Source: Vitellaria paradoxa
Lineage: Eukaryota; Streptophyta; Magnoliopsida; Ericales; Sapotaceae
Assembly: GCA_019916065.1 (NCBI GenBank)
Contig: CM034243.1
Location: forward strand, 27,430,147-27,494,146
Length of the DNA stretch: 64,000 bases
Reading direction: 5' to 3'
Under the pieces are notes generated by a model, which saw nothing but the letters and a program-made list of their open reading frames with translations, was not told the DNA's origin and searched no databases. This document shows positions 1-11,862 of this stretch, one piece after another (position 1 is the first letter of the stretch; each line of letters starts with the position of its first letter). Position numbers and translations under genes: made by a program.

Positions 1-1122
1 TTCTTAAATTAATTTAATTTAATTTTTAAATTTAAACATGTATTCTGAATATAAAATTTCATTTACCAATCAAATTAAATCAATTTTGAGAAATGAATGT
101 GTATAAATAGAGTGTTCACATTTTCATGGAGGAAGGAAACTACCATTTGCAACTCTGGACACACTGCTTGTGGACCTAAGTTCAACTGAAAGACATGATG
201 TTTGAGAGGTTCCAGAGACCAAATAATATGAAGGTTCTGTTTGTCTGAATATAAAATGTTTTTAAAAATAAATATTTTTACTCATAATTTAAGAAATATT
301 TTTTTAAAATATGAGTAGATATATTTTCTCTGAAAGTACTTTACATACTTGAAATAATTGAAACTTTAACATAAAATGTTTTTAAACAAAATAAATGTAT
401 TTTTCTTAAAACAAATGGAGCGAAATATTTCTATTATCATTCTTTTAAATTAATATCTACATAACATGGCAATTCAAGAATTTTAACTTCACATATTTTT
501 AACTGTTAAAGTTGTTTAATGGTCAAGATTATTTTTTTTCTCTCAGACTTTATTTAGTTATCTCACTCTTATCATATTGTTTTGAATAATTTTTTTATAA
601 ATTTTTTAAACTAATAGTTTTTTAAAATGTGATAATATTTGTGATAAATAATAAAATTTTACACATTTATTAAATACTGCATGGATAACTATTAAATAAA
701 GTCAATTAAAATTTTATATTTAAAAAAATAATATTTAGACTTTAATTTTCTTAAAAAAAAATTTAAAATAAATATTTAAATTAAAATTTTAATTTTAATG
801 TACATAAAACTTAAAACTTTAAATTTATGCAATTTTTACACTCTTTTATGCATCTACATAAAATTATGTTACACAATCAATTTCTAGTATTTAATATATG
901 TTGGCAAATTTTAGAAAATTTTGAAATATTTTTACTGATTTTTAACCAACGTTAATATATCTACCTCTCTCATGGTGAGAAATCATATCTCATCATTGCA
1001 ATTCTGAAGTCAAGATGGCTGCTTCGGAAGGACGAGGGGAGCGCTGGCTAATTGCCATCAATCGCGGACTTCAGAGGAATTTGAGTCAAGCTAAAAGAAC
1101 TTTAAATCTAGAGACCGCACTA

Positions 1123-1152
1123 ATTATTATTATTATTATTATTATTATTATT
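1123..1152. repeat. (ATT)n microsatellite
   Basis: Ten uninterrupted ATT units directly downstream of the GC-richer island. Confidence 0.95.
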
Positions 1153-1345
1153 GTTTAAAAAAAAGGAAATTTTAAGGAAGTTAATGCACTACTGTACCAA
1201 ATAAAAAAGTTGCTAAATGCAGTTCCGCCAGTGCACGTAAGTTTTACAGTGAATTCAGCATAAATCAACGCTGAGAAGGGAGCTCCCAAATTATTAGCAT
1301 TATCAAGAGCGGAGCAAGAGGAGAAGGAGTGGTTAATATCACTCC

Positions 1346-1439
1346 TGATATTAGTCATGTGACATCGATATTATCTGATTATTTGTTATGAACCGTACAA
1401 TTTTGATCAGACAACATCGATGTCATGTGACTAATATCA
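1346..1439. repeat. Inverted repeat with 24-bp arms
   Basis: Arms at 1346-1369 and 1416-1439 are reverse complements except for two adjacent bases, around a 46-bp loop. Part of the loop (from about 1381) recurs at about 1485-1512 as a direct repeat. This is a foldback relic of a small DNA element; family unknown. Confidence 0.7.
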
Positions 1440-3251
1440 GAAATGATATTAATCACTCCTTCTCTTGGAATTTTTAAATTTATTTTGTTATGAACTGTAT
1501 AGTTTTGATCGAATAGCTTATAAACAATCTAACGTCACATGGCTAATATAAAAAATAATGTTGACCTCCCAAGTCCAGAACATTGAATGCGAGAGGTCAA
1601 AATGCTTAGGTGGTATTTGATTTATATTTTTGTTTTTGTTTTTTATTTTCTATTTTACAGGTTTTATATTTTGAAAATTTCAAAACACAAAAAAATAAAA
1701 AATGCATTTGGTTTGATATTTTATACTTTCTGTATTTTGAGATTTTTCTCGTTTTTGGGTAAAAAAACACTTAAAATGATTTTTTGCCATTTTGTATCTT
1801 ATATATAAACTCATTTTCTATTTTTTAAAATAAATTTTAAAAATATAAGTGACCAAATATATTTTGATTTGTTTTCCTTGTTTTAAAAAATATAAAATAA
1901 AAAATAAGTTCAAAACAAATATATGAAATGACACTTTAGATTTACTAATAGTACAGTGCTTATAAATTCTCCAAGTGCAAGAAATCACAAATAAGTCTAG
2001 GATTCGACCCGCAGAGACAACTTTCTCTAAACTAATAGTTGAACCAGTCTATCCTGAACTAAGGTTTGGTTTGAAAAGTTAAAAAGGTGAACTTTTTTTT
2101 TTTAACTAGTTAATAGCTAATTAAAAAAAATCACTTTTTTGTGTTTGGAAAATAAAAAAAATTAACTTGTTAGTAGATGATTTTTTAGTTTTGTTAATTT
2201 AATATTTTTACACTTGAAAGTTTAAAAGAAAATTCAAATGTAAGAAGGTAAATTGGATCATTTTACAAATAAGCCAATAAGCTAATCCCCAAACGGTGCT
2301 TAAATAAATTTGTTTGGGTTTTTAGAATACAACGTTGGACTAAGTGTTTTATTGAACACCCAGTGTGCAAAACAAAAAATGACTAGGAAAATGACTAAAA
2401 GAAAAAATAAGGGCATCAAATTAAGGATATACTAGGGCCGTGTTATTCATGAATTTGACTTGAGTTTTGATAATTAGTCAATGGTGAATTGAACCTAGAA
2501 GGTTTGATGATGAAAACAACATTTTAGAATGGATTGGTTTTAACAATTTAAAAACTATATATGTAGGGAAGTAAAGGAATTCAAAGAATACATTATGCCA
2601 AAATAATGGTTAGTCAATAATGAATCAAAAAATATATATATAATAGACCCAATAGTACTCACTAAAAGTATATAATCCGCAAGTATTCATTATGTCAAAT
2701 CTAATATTGTCCATAGTAAATCAAAGTATAATTAACCAGTAGATCTAGGAAAGTTAGTGTCAATCAACTGTTCAGGTATACAAAAGATGAGAAAATATAG
2801 AAATCTCAATTGAAATCAGTCAAATATATGAATTCAAGCATCACAAAATTTTCTGCTCAAAACTTATAACGAAACATGACTTTATTGATAAAAAAATATA
2901 AGAAATAGAAGAAGAATTGAAAGGAACATTGAACTAACCTAAGATCTGCTCTTTTCCCTTTTAAATTTGATTTCTTAACTCTTAAAATTAAGGGTTTCAG
3001 GTGTTACCGAAGAAAAATCAATTACGGGGACTATAGTGAAAAATCAACGGTTTCGTTTTGATTGTATTTTAATGAGAAATACTTTTTATATTTTATATTA
3101 ATTGTGATGTAATTAGATTTCTTTTAGTCTTTATTTTAATTTTGAAATTAATTTTAACTAAATTAAATTAGAACTCTTAGATCAATGCATTCAAATCAAG
3201 TCCGTTAATTTTTCTACTGCATTCTCCCGGAAACCTAGAATTAAACCCTAA

Positions 3252-3657
3252 GGTCTCGTTTGTTTCCCAGATGTAAACGCCTGATTGGATTGCTTATACG
3301 TGGGTCCCACCCGAATGCAGTGTTTGCTGCGTTTTTTGGCTCTGGACAATGAATCCGTGGGGCCCATGGATTTTATGTTTAATCCAGCCTTTCACCGGAT
3401 GAGTTATCTCCGGGGTATGTGATATTATTAATATCCCATCTTCGAATTTATTTCCCGTCAGGATTCAAAGGTCAAAAATTATTTCCTATCATATCACATA
3501 TTAAATCATACTTTTTATTCCACTTTATATCCCACCAACTAAACACTTAAAAAATAATCCCACATAAAAAATTAATCCCATCTTTTATCTAATCCCATTT
3601 GTGGATCCCACGGTATTACTTATCTCCCATCATCCAATCCCTCACACCAACATAGCC
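3252..3657 (+). mobile_element. Tourist/Harbinger-type MITE, family B copy 1
   Basis: A 406-bp non-coding element flanked by TAA target duplications (3249-3251 and 3658-3660), with related ends (GGTCTCGTTTGTTT and, reversed, GGCTATGTTGGTGT). It matches the element at 56655-57025 over most of its length in the opposite orientation, including GGATCCCAC, the CCGGATGA block and the TTATTAATA core. A 3-bp TAA duplication is the hallmark of PIF/Harbinger-mobilised MITEs. Confidence 0.85.
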
Positions 3658-3862
3658 TAACTTTCTTATATAATCCTAAATTGAAGTACAAAATCAACCC
3701 CATAAAATTCTATAATTACAAGCCACACTCAGGTCAGGTTGTAATTGACATCCTGACCTTGCACAAATCCGAAATATTTCTTTTTATTTTAAGTTATAAG
3801 TCCAAACCTCAAAATACACTAGGTTCAGACTCTGTTATTTCAACACTTTTCTTGGCTAGTTA

Positions 3863-4020
3863 GGGTGCGTTTGATTTACTAAAATTTGTTGAAAATTTCT
3901 GAAAATCTCTAAAAACTTTTAAAATTTATTCACTTTTTATTTGACTATATGAATTACGAACCCATAAATTATCTCTCTTTATCTCATTTTATCTTAATTT
4001 TTATCACTTCAAACACACCC
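3863..4020 (+). mobile_element. Tourist-like MITE, family A copy 1
   Basis: A 158-bp element with ends GGGTGCGTTTGA and TCAAACACACCC and a perfect TTA duplication (3860-3862, 4021-4023). The internal block with ATGAATTACGAA followed by TTTATCTCATTTTAT is shared with the elements near 4555, 56504, 58554 and 62208. Confidence 0.88.
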
Positions 4021-4214
4021 TTAATTAGGTTCGGACCATAAAATGCACAAGATTAGGCTTGTGTAAACTGAAGCTTTTCTCACTTATTTCAAGCCCACTT
4101 CTTGCTCCACCATCTATCCTTAATTCCCTCCTTTCGGGGGTTAACTGCATAAATTTTACCCTGAAAATATGATAAATCAATTAATGAATGAATTGAAGAT
4201 TTCGACTTATAATT

Positions 4215-4264
4215 GAGAGAGAGAGAAAAAAAAAAAAAAAAAAAGAGAGAGAGAGAGAGAGAGA
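4215..4264. repeat. (GA)n-A-(GA)n microsatellite
   Basis: GA repeat interrupted by about 18 A residues, then GA again. Confidence 0.9.
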
Positions 4265-4554
4265 CTTAATCATGCAATAAATATTCATATGTATAAATAA
4301 AAATAAGCACCGTCTAATTTTTATTATATATATAGTAGTTACTGTAACTTTTTACCTATACTTAGTTTTTTAGCTATAAAATATAATACATTTACAATAA
4401 CTCTGGCAGTTGGAGGCAAGAAGAGAGGCTCCATAGTTCTATTGCTGGCCATTACCCTTGTGTCATATATTTCTAAATATTATACATAGGGGTCGAATGG
4501 GTAAAATGAGAATATTAAATATATTTCACTTTTGACTTAGACATACTTTTTGTG

Positions 4555-4687
4555 TGACAAAAAGTGGGATAAAATAAGATAATTTATAAATTCGTAATTC
4601 GTGTAGTAAAATAAAAAATGAATAATTTTTAAAAATTTTTAAAAATTTTTAAAATTTTTTAACAATATTTAGAAAACTAAACGCACC
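4555..4687 (-). mobile_element. Tourist-like MITE, family A copy 2, truncated
   Basis: Reverse-complement match to family A (3863-4020), including the TTCGTAATTCGTGTAGT block, ending in AAACGCACC at 4687. The other terminus is not recognisable, so no target duplication can be assigned. Confidence 0.7.
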
Positions 4688-5279
4688 GTGATAAAAAGTG
4701 AAAAATAGAGTTAATTTATTGTTGTTATTATTATTTTAAATGTACTCCCATCACCTTTCCCTAATATCCGTCTCGCAACGCAACTGTGCATAAGCATGGC
4801 AAGGTCCGGGCACGTCACCTGAGGAGGTGCTAAAGTCACTTACCAAAAAAAAAAAAAAGGTGCTAAAGTCGCAACTAATCAAGAATTACCTGGAAGGACA
4901 AGAAATTAAGACATATATTGCAGGACATGTTTGGCCCACGCGATAACTTAATTGAAAGATTTAAACGGCAAAAAATTATTTTAGGAAAAGTTTAGAGGAT
5001 GGTGAATAGGAATGACTTAATGATGCTTTGTATTATAGGACAATTAATGAAAATGGTAAGAACCCTTTGCATTGAATAAATATGAGGGAATTGTTTAGAG
5101 TCTGTTAGAGGAAGTTTTTGTCTTTATTATTATTTTTTTTGGTACTAGTTTTTTTAAATTTTATTTTTATTCTTTACTTTCATAATTTACTATGATAAAA
5201 ATAACTATTGCTATATTATATTATTATAACTATTCACCATAATTTCTTACTGTCCACCGTTATTCTCAACTACTATCAT
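4688..5279. other. Intergenic, no gene recognised
   Basis: AT-rich sequence. From about 5160 it becomes a degenerate tract of trinucleotide-like units (CTATTG, ATTATA, CACCAT) that continues past the solo LTR at 7284. Confidence 0.6.
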
Positions 5280-7283
5280 TGTAACACCCCATATTTAAAT
5301 TTGACAATTTATGTATTTTTTTGAGCAGATTAAATATTTAATTGGAGGTAGAACTTATTATTTAATTTTCCTTAGGTTAAGATTAGTTCAAAGTAACATT
5401 AGGTTGGACAAATTTGGCCAGAGGCCCAGTCTTTTCTTTCCCTTCTTTTCTTTTCTTCTCTTCCTCCGTTTCTTTTTCTATTCTTTTTTTTTTTCGGCCA
5501 GAGGCAGGGGGAGATGAAAGACGAGAGAGGGAAAGGAGAAAAGAAAGAGAGGAGAGAGAGAAATAAGAGAGGAAGTGGGTTTCGAGGAAGGAGATTAACA
5601 GATCGAGGAAGAACTTGACGTCGTGAGCATCATGATGACGTCCGTTTCTCAAAATTTGGCCCGAGGTGGGAGAAATCAAGGTTTGAAGTTTAGAACTCAA
5701 CTCGATTTTCTTCTTATTTCATCTATTTTCTTCAAATTCAAGGTAGGTGGGACTTAAATATGTGTTCTAAACGTCGTAAGGATCATTTTGATATATATAT
5801 ATATATATATGCTTGTTTTGGTTGGATTTTTGAGATGGGTGTGTATATAAATATACATGATTGTGGTTATATATATACATATATATGTGAATAATTTGCA
5901 TAAACTTGAGTTATTCTGTGATTAAACGATGAAGAAACAAGTGATTTATGTATTTTAGTGCATATACATGAGTTATTGAGGAGAATGAAACTTGAAATGA
6001 AGGATTTGGGGGTTGATTTGGGGCTAGGATTCAGTTAGAACGAACCCAGAATTTGGCCCCTGGATTCTATGGTTCGGACTGGTTAGGACCATAGGGGGTT
6101 CAGACCACAGAAAGTTATATTTTCTATTGTTGTTAAAACTTGATTCCTGGTTGTGTTTTTTATGCCCGAATTGAGTTATTAAGAATATCTAATGATGGAA
6201 TGGACTCTAAATCATCCTTAAACCTAATGTGAATGTGATTATATAATAGATGATGTTTAATTACGTGATTGAGCATATCATGTACATGAGACTGGAGTGG
6301 TATTGTCTTAATTATGTTATGGCTATTGGTTGGTCAAGGACGTTATATTTATATTGATTTCTTGTTTGGGATAAGCAGATGCTTGCTTGGGATAAACGAA
6401 TGCCTAACAGGGATAAGCGGATGCCTACCAAGGGGTATAACCCGAGCCCCTAACAGAAGGATCAAGGGGTGTAACACGATTCCTCTGGGTCTTATATACT
6501 TATATTGAGATAGTGGGATTGTAACATATAATGAAGAGAGGTATGGGTTATTCTATTGATGATGAGTTTGGTTATGAAATAAGAGATATGAATTAGGAAG
6601 TACAGTGACCTGATTCTCGATGTGGGATATGTAAGCAGCTTAGGGTAGAATAGCCTGAGTCCGGTCTTTACTATGGGTGAGGTTTAAGTAAATGGAGATT
6701 GGATAATTGCATTACATTACAAATACATTTTTATGTGATGTTTGCATTACATAATCTGATGTGTGCATTTTATATTATGTTTGGTTGCTATTGTTGTGAG
6801 TTATATTGTATGTTTGAGCATATTCATTAGCACACACTTGCATGGTTCTACCTAATGGGCTGGTTAACTTACTCTATCTATATTGCGGGTGATCCAGCGA
6901 GACCAGGGAATAGCCGCCCGGAGTTGAGTTGAGATTGACAAATTGATCTGTTATAGAATTTTACTTATATTTAGATGTTTGTATTCTCCTTTGTGTGATC
7001 TGGGGGTGTAGGTCCTAAAGTCAATTTGTATATGAGATTGCATTGTTGTTTATGAGACCTATGTGGCTATATCAGTCTTAAATTTAGTCACCAAGGTGTG
7101 ACCTTAAATTTATCATGATTGACGATATTTTATTTATTTCATATGGGAATGAGAAACGTATTTAGTTGTTTTGATGGTTGTTATTGTATTGAAACTTGGC
7201 CTTGGCACAGGTTTTTATTTAATTTATTTTATTCCCATATTCCCATACTGTCCGTTCCGTACAATTAAGTTAGGAGCGTGACA
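5280..7283 (+). mobile_element. Solo LTR of a Ty3/gypsy-like retrotransposon
   Basis: A 2.0-kb block that begins TGTAACACCCC and ends GGAGCGTGACA, the typical terminal pattern of long plant gypsy LTRs. It contains no gag or pol and interrupts a degenerate trinucleotide tract that resumes on the other side. The flanking 5-mers (ATCAT and GTTAT) match only partly, so the target duplication is decayed or the boundary is off by a few bases. A GA-rich stretch at 5510-5580 and a TA repeat at 5791-5811 lie inside. Confidence 0.7.
6368..6430. repeat. 21-bp tandem repeat, three units
   Basis: Three successive 21-bp units, each starting GGGATAA, with a few substitutions. They lie inside the solo LTR. 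Confidence 0.85.
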
Positions 7284-7735
7284 GTTATCGTTCTTATTAC
7301 TACAGTTTAGTTATTTACTACCATTACACACTGTTGTCATCATTGTTCTAATAGCATCATTACTTTTACAAGTGTCTCGTTTAATAGCATCGTCACCACT
7401 ACCACCCGCTCGGTCATCATTGCTATCATCACTAGTTTCACCGTCTTCCAATACCCACCACCGCCACCGCCACAACCACCTCTTGTTATTCGTTAGCATG
7501 ATGGCACATCTACAACCATTGTCATTATTTTTAACTACATCCAATGTTATTTCTCACTATTTTTACTACTATTGTTATTTCCATTCATTTATCTTATTTT
7601 ATTGCCAACTAATAATCCACATCACCACTGTTATCTTTAATAGCCACTATCACTACTATTGTTATTTCTATTTATTATTCTACTTTACTACTATTTAATA
7701 CTTTACGTCGTCATTAATTACCGCGGTCACTATAC
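7284..7735. repeat. Degenerate trinucleotide-like tract
   Basis: Irregular runs of ACT, ACC, ATT and CAT units give open frames on both strands (7311-7544 minus and 7372-7698 plus), but their composition is purely repeat-driven. The same kind of sequence occurs at about 5160-5279, the far side of the solo LTR. Confidence 0.6.
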
Positions 7736-8687
7736 CCTTGTCAGGTCATACTCTTTTTTAACTTCATTTTTGTAAAATTTATAAATATTAAACATAAATG
7801 TTTTTTGTTTTTATATTTGGGTAAAATAAATAAATAAATAAAAGTAAAAATAAAAATTGAAATGGCCAAATATTGAATTGGCATCAAAGGCCCTCCCACA
7901 AATTTGAGCATACATTGCATTTAATATATATATATATATATATATCTATATGAAACAAGTGACGCAGGTTTACACAAATTAATTGAAAGTAATATATTAC
8001 AGAAACTTGGTTACATTTAATTGGATAATAAGGGTGAAATTAGTGTAAATATTTCATTGTTTTGTTTAATTATATATTTTTTAAGGTAAAATATCATATC
8101 CATTTCACTATTTATTTTCTCACGGGAGAAAAGACCACTCCCCAAAACCATAACAATGTCTTATCCTCTCCCTGAGAGAACAAGGCTTGATGAAATATTT
8201 ATAAAATTATACTCTTTTTTTTTTTTTTTACTACTTTCTAGACTGCTTTCTGTTTATTACAAAGATAATATTTTTAGTTATTAATATTCTTACTCTATTT
8301 TATTATCTATTTTGCCTTGTTAAACATATACTACTCCCACCTCAAAGTTCATGACTTTATCTGCGTGCCAAATATGATTATTCTTAATCATCACTTTCAA
8401 ACTATAACTACAAATAAATGTGACATATAATATTTTTTGTGTTGCGTAATACTATAAAATACGATTTTTTAAATCATTCTACATAATTGTAAACTTATCA
8501 TTCTAAAATTAATAAACAATCAATTGTAATGCACTTTTATCGTAATAATGTTATGGTGACACCATTCTTATTATTTTTTTTAAGGTAAAAACTAAAGTGA
8601 AATGGGTTTTAGTAATAGGTTTTAGTTATTTATTTATTTGTGGTCTGCATTGCATCTTTATTAAAATAATAAGCAGATCCAGGAATC
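7736..8687. other. Intergenic upstream of the VQ gene
   Basis: AT-rich with a (TA)n run at about 7923-7945. No coding frame is supported. Confidence 0.6.
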
Positions 8688-8693
8688 CACGTG
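8688..8693. promoter_or_regulatory. G-box (CACGTG) upstream of the VQ gene
   Basis: A palindromic CACGTG core lies about 530 bp before the VQ start codon in a locally GC-richer segment (8680-8800). Next to it is an 8-bp-arm palindrome, GACTTTTG-TT-CAAAAGTC (8750-8767). bZIP or bHLH binding is inferred from the core alone. Confidence 0.5.
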
Positions 8694-9134
8694 TGTGCAA
8701 ACCAGTGATTTCAAGCCGGGTGCGGACGCGCGCCGTGGCTATCCCAAAAGACTTTTGTTCAAAAGTCACGAGAGGCTGCGCACATGCATTTATCGTAACC
8801 TTAACTTCTTCCCGCATATACATTGAACTCAGCAATCGAGTCACCACTTAACCTCCCTCCCTTCCATCATCACAAGAAAATATATATATATATATATATA
8901 TACGTACACACACACAGATATATACATACAAAATAAGATTACGGGTCCTCTAAGCACCTTAATAATTTACAGAATCTTCTATTGCCATAAACTTCCCATC
9001 ACCTTCCTCTTCTGTGTGAAAAACCTCCATTCCCACTCCTCTTTTTTTCCAACCTTCCCTTTCCTAGAAACCACCCCTTTGGATTTAGTTGAAAAAATCC
9101 CCCAACTCCCTTATTTCAATCCTCTTTTCATTGC

Positions 9135-9144
9135 TATATATATA
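9135..9144 (+). promoter_or_regulatory. TATA box of the VQ gene
   Basis: A ten-base TATATATATA run about 77 bp before the ATG at 9221. A start site about 30 bp downstream of it would leave a leader of roughly 50 bases, which is normal for a plant gene. Confidence 0.6.
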
Positions 9145-9220
9145 GCGTAGCACACAACAAAAATACGTATACACACACACACATATCTACTTTTGAGATT
9201 AATTCATCTTGCTTTGTACT

Positions 9221-9676
9221 ATGGAGATGGCTGATGTGAAGAAGAAGAACAACACTAGGAGGCCCAATTACAAGAGGAAAAGAGAGGAGGCGGGAGTTAA
9301 GGTCGTGTACATTTCCAGCCCTCTGAAGGTCCAGACCAGTGCCTCCAAGTTCAGAGCTCTCGTCCAGGAGCTCACCGGGCAGGACTCCGACGTGTCGCGG
9401 TTCATGGAAACAGATGGTGCCGCCGATTGTAATTCGCTACCGGCCGCCGGAGGGGGGTCGAGATCGCCGTCGTCGTCGTTGGCTGGTCCGGCGGATCTCG
9501 AATCGCCCACCAGCTCGGGCTCTCGGTTGGAGCCATTGGTGGATGATGTGTTTGTCGCTTGTAATGATCGTATGGGAGAGGGATTTCTAGGAGGGTTGTT
9601 TCCGTCGGGTCTCTCGTTTGTGAATTCTGGATTAGGGTTCGATGATGATGTGCTGGGAAGCTATGATGCTCTGTAA
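9221..9676 (+). CDS. SIB1-like: VQ-motif protein, sigma factor-binding protein 1/2-like
   Basis: Intronless gene for a 151-aa protein. The VQ signature FRALVQELTG is at residues 44-53, preceded by a basic patch (K7-R21) and by VKVVYISSPLKV at residues 26-37, then TSASKF. This order matches the Arabidopsis SIB1/SIB2 (VQ23/VQ16) group, as do the length and the acidic C-terminus ending in YDAL. Family knowledge: these proteins bind the DNA-binding domain of WRKY33-type factors and plastid sigma factor SIG1, act in nucleus and chloroplast, and modulate defence against necrotrophs. The start is the ATG at 9221; the frame is open upstream only through a TTG. A TATA box lies upstream. I saw no classical W-box in the 500 bp before it, so WRKY self-regulation is not supported here. 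The basic patch may serve as nuclear signal or transit peptide; that is inferred. Confidence 0.9.
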   Translation: MEMADVKKKNNTRRPNYKRKREEAGVKVVYISSPLKVQTSASKFRALVQELTGQDSDVSRFMETDGAADCNSLPAAGGGSRSPSSSLAGPADLESPTSSGSRLEPLVDDVFVACNDRMGEGFLGGLFPSGLSFVNSGLGFDDDVLGSYDAL

Positions 9677-9747
9677 ATCTTTTGTTGTGTTCTCTTCCAT
9701 TCATTTCAATTTTCTATATATACTTTTATATATATAGGAATTAGTCT

Positions 9748-10285
9748 AGATAAATCACACTTATATATGTATATTAGAGATTTTTATATATATCTATCCT
9801 TTTTTTCTACAATCTCTTATTTGAGTAATCCCATTTTTTTTGGTAACTCGAAACCTCCAACAATTTATTACAAATCATGTAACCGATAGGTAAATCGAGG
9901 AGATATACGTTACTCCTCACACACATCTTACTGTGATAAACATATTCACGAGTCACTCGAGTTAATCTCAAAGAATAAGTAATCCCATTTTATTAAAATA
10001 ATTTACTAAGAACAAATTATCTAAATGATATGCCAAAGATAATTTTGCAGTTAGAGTACATTTTTTCAAGAGTATTTTTATTTAATTTTATAAGCCCTCC
10101 AAAATAAATCACACCATATATATGCATATGGGAGATTTTTATGTATACTCATCCTTTTGTTTTTTCTTCAATCTCTTATCTTAGTAAGCCTATTTTACTA
10201 AAATAATTTACCAGGAAAAAATTGCCTAAAAGATGTGCAAAGGTAATTTTGTAGTTACATTCCAAGGGTATTTTCATTCAACTAA
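9748..10285. repeat. Diverged tandem duplication behind the VQ gene
   Basis: About 200 bp starting ATAAATCACAC at 9748 recurs from 10103, including GGGAGATTTTTAT, CAATCTCTTAT and the ACTAAAATAATTTAC block. Copy 1 is split by the SINE-like insert at 9838-9977; copy 2 keeps the uninterrupted site. Confidence 0.8.
9838..9977 (-). mobile_element. SINE-like retroposon, short copy
   Basis: A 140-bp insert flanked by a perfect 14-bp duplication, AGTAATCCCATTTT (9824-9837 and 9978-9991). Read on the minus strand it ends in an A-tail of about eight bases, and GGTTTCGAGTTACC just before the tail loosely resembles a tRNA-type B-box region. Long variable duplications with an A-tail point to LINE-assisted retroposition. 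The second copy of the host tandem repeat gives the empty site. Confidence 0.7.
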
Positions 10286-11208
10286 TAAGCTCACCTCATT
10301 CTGTCAAATTTTTCGAAACAAAATATTTTCTGGAATAGTAATATTTTTTTATTTTTATTATTATTTTGGACTAATTTTCCATCTTATTATGATGATTGCT
10401 TGGTTATTTTTAGGAAATCTCTGTCTTTATTTAATTGGATATATATAGATATATACACCCTATATATACAAAGTTCATTTCAGGCCCTAGGAAAAATTTC
10501 TCACTTGTAATTATATGTGAAATATATATCAAAAGTACTAAAATTATAGAAGTAGTCACTATCATCTGATAGTTGATTAAAAAATATTTTCTCATGCTAC
10601 TTAATGCCACTTATTAAGTGGCCATCTCTATTACATCCCCGGTGGCTGGCTCAAGAAAATATGAAAATAAAAAATGAATTATTATTATTATTATTATAAA
10701 AAGGGAAGGGAAATTTTGTGATTGAAGAAATCAGAATGAATTGGAAATTTTTTATTAAAACATTTTTGGCAACGACTAGGTGTAAATTAAGAAAAGTAAT
10801 TAAGGACAAACATGTATACATATACATATATATATATATTATTGAACGCTACTAGTATAAGAGATCCATAGCCTGTGCAGTTGTGGACTTAAATTCAATT
10901 ATAATTATTGAATCAAGTGTACTTATTATCTTGACAGTTCATTTCATTTACTTATGCGGTGGTAAAGTTTATTCAATGCACAAACAAACAATCAAAATCC
11001 ATTGCAGAGCACCCTGCTCATTCTCTACAAATCGTATACAATTAATTACAATCAATAAAGTTGGAAAAATAAAAACATATAGTCCCCAGAATTAGCCAGA
11101 ATAGTTTGGGGGTATGTTTCCGCAGAGACAACACGGTCAGTTAAATGGTTCATTAAGAAGTACAATAAACTAGTGAGAGTTTCGGGTTATTCAAAAAAAA
11201 AAAAAAAT

Positions 11209-11246
<38 letters not shown>

Positions 11247-11862
11247 GTACGTATGAATGTATCTTATGTATAGCTTTATTAAGCTGACAATCTTCCCCAG
11301 CTGCTAGCGTTTCAGCTAGCTATTAATAATGCATGTACAATATGTATCAATTCCCTGCCTTTTACCAAAAAATTACTACTGAGAGAACTATTTCTCAACG
11401 TCAAAATCACTTCCAACTTCATATCTAATTAACGGAGAATAATAGTTGATCTTTCCCAACATAACATGACAATCAGTTTTATGTAAAGACCTTCAAAGGG
11501 ATCAAAATTATAAAAGGTTCATTTAGTTGCATCAGAGTTTGCCCTCGAATCATAGGATAACTACAAAGGATGCATCAGTTAACTACAAGGATTGAAGAAA
11601 TCTCAAAGTTTACACCCCCCCCCCCCAGCAATTAAAATATGTCAGAGAGGAAATCAAAACTGAAACTAGAAAAACAGTTAACTTTGCAAGGAATTAGACC
11701 AAACATGGGGAACAACAATGTTGCTAATATTGTTCAGTAACTTTATGGGAAAAAATTATAAAAAAAAATCAAAAAAAGACCTGAAAGCAGCTCCAACTGA
11801 GATTCTAGCTGGTAGGCAGCATGAACTTTCCATGCAAAATGGTACTTGGGCACTCACCGAAA
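10286..11862. other. Intergenic between convergent VQ and Nudix genes
   Basis: AT-rich with (CA)n(TA)n at about 11209-11246. Sequence just before 11863 should include the 3' untranslated region of the minus-strand Nudix gene; an AATAAA read on the minus strand occurs near 11274, but its use is unproven. No further gene is seen. Confidence 0.55.

Larger units (their letters stand above)
1..3251. other. AT-rich intergenic stretch, no gene recognised
   Basis: Long runs of A/T with no convincing coding frame. A short GC-richer island at about 1010-1115 has an open + frame (starting K-M-A-A-S-E-G-R-G-E-R-W) that I cannot assign. 1611-1930 is T-rich then A-rich and resembles 57960-58260, probably a decayed AT-rich MITE. 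The frame at 1587-1808 is T-rich low complexity and is not called as a gene. Confidence 0.6.

Noticed and set aside
1587..1808. 73-codon open frame on the plus strand
   Set aside because: Phe/Tyr/Ile-rich translation of a T-rich tract with no domain; similar tracts recur as repeats.
7311..7698. Overlapping open frames on both strands
   Set aside because: Produced by a degenerate trinucleotide tract; composition, not coding.
9268..9704. Three overlapping frames on both strands of the VQ gene
   Set aside because: Shadows of the VQ coding frame, which alone carries the FxxxVQxLTG motif.
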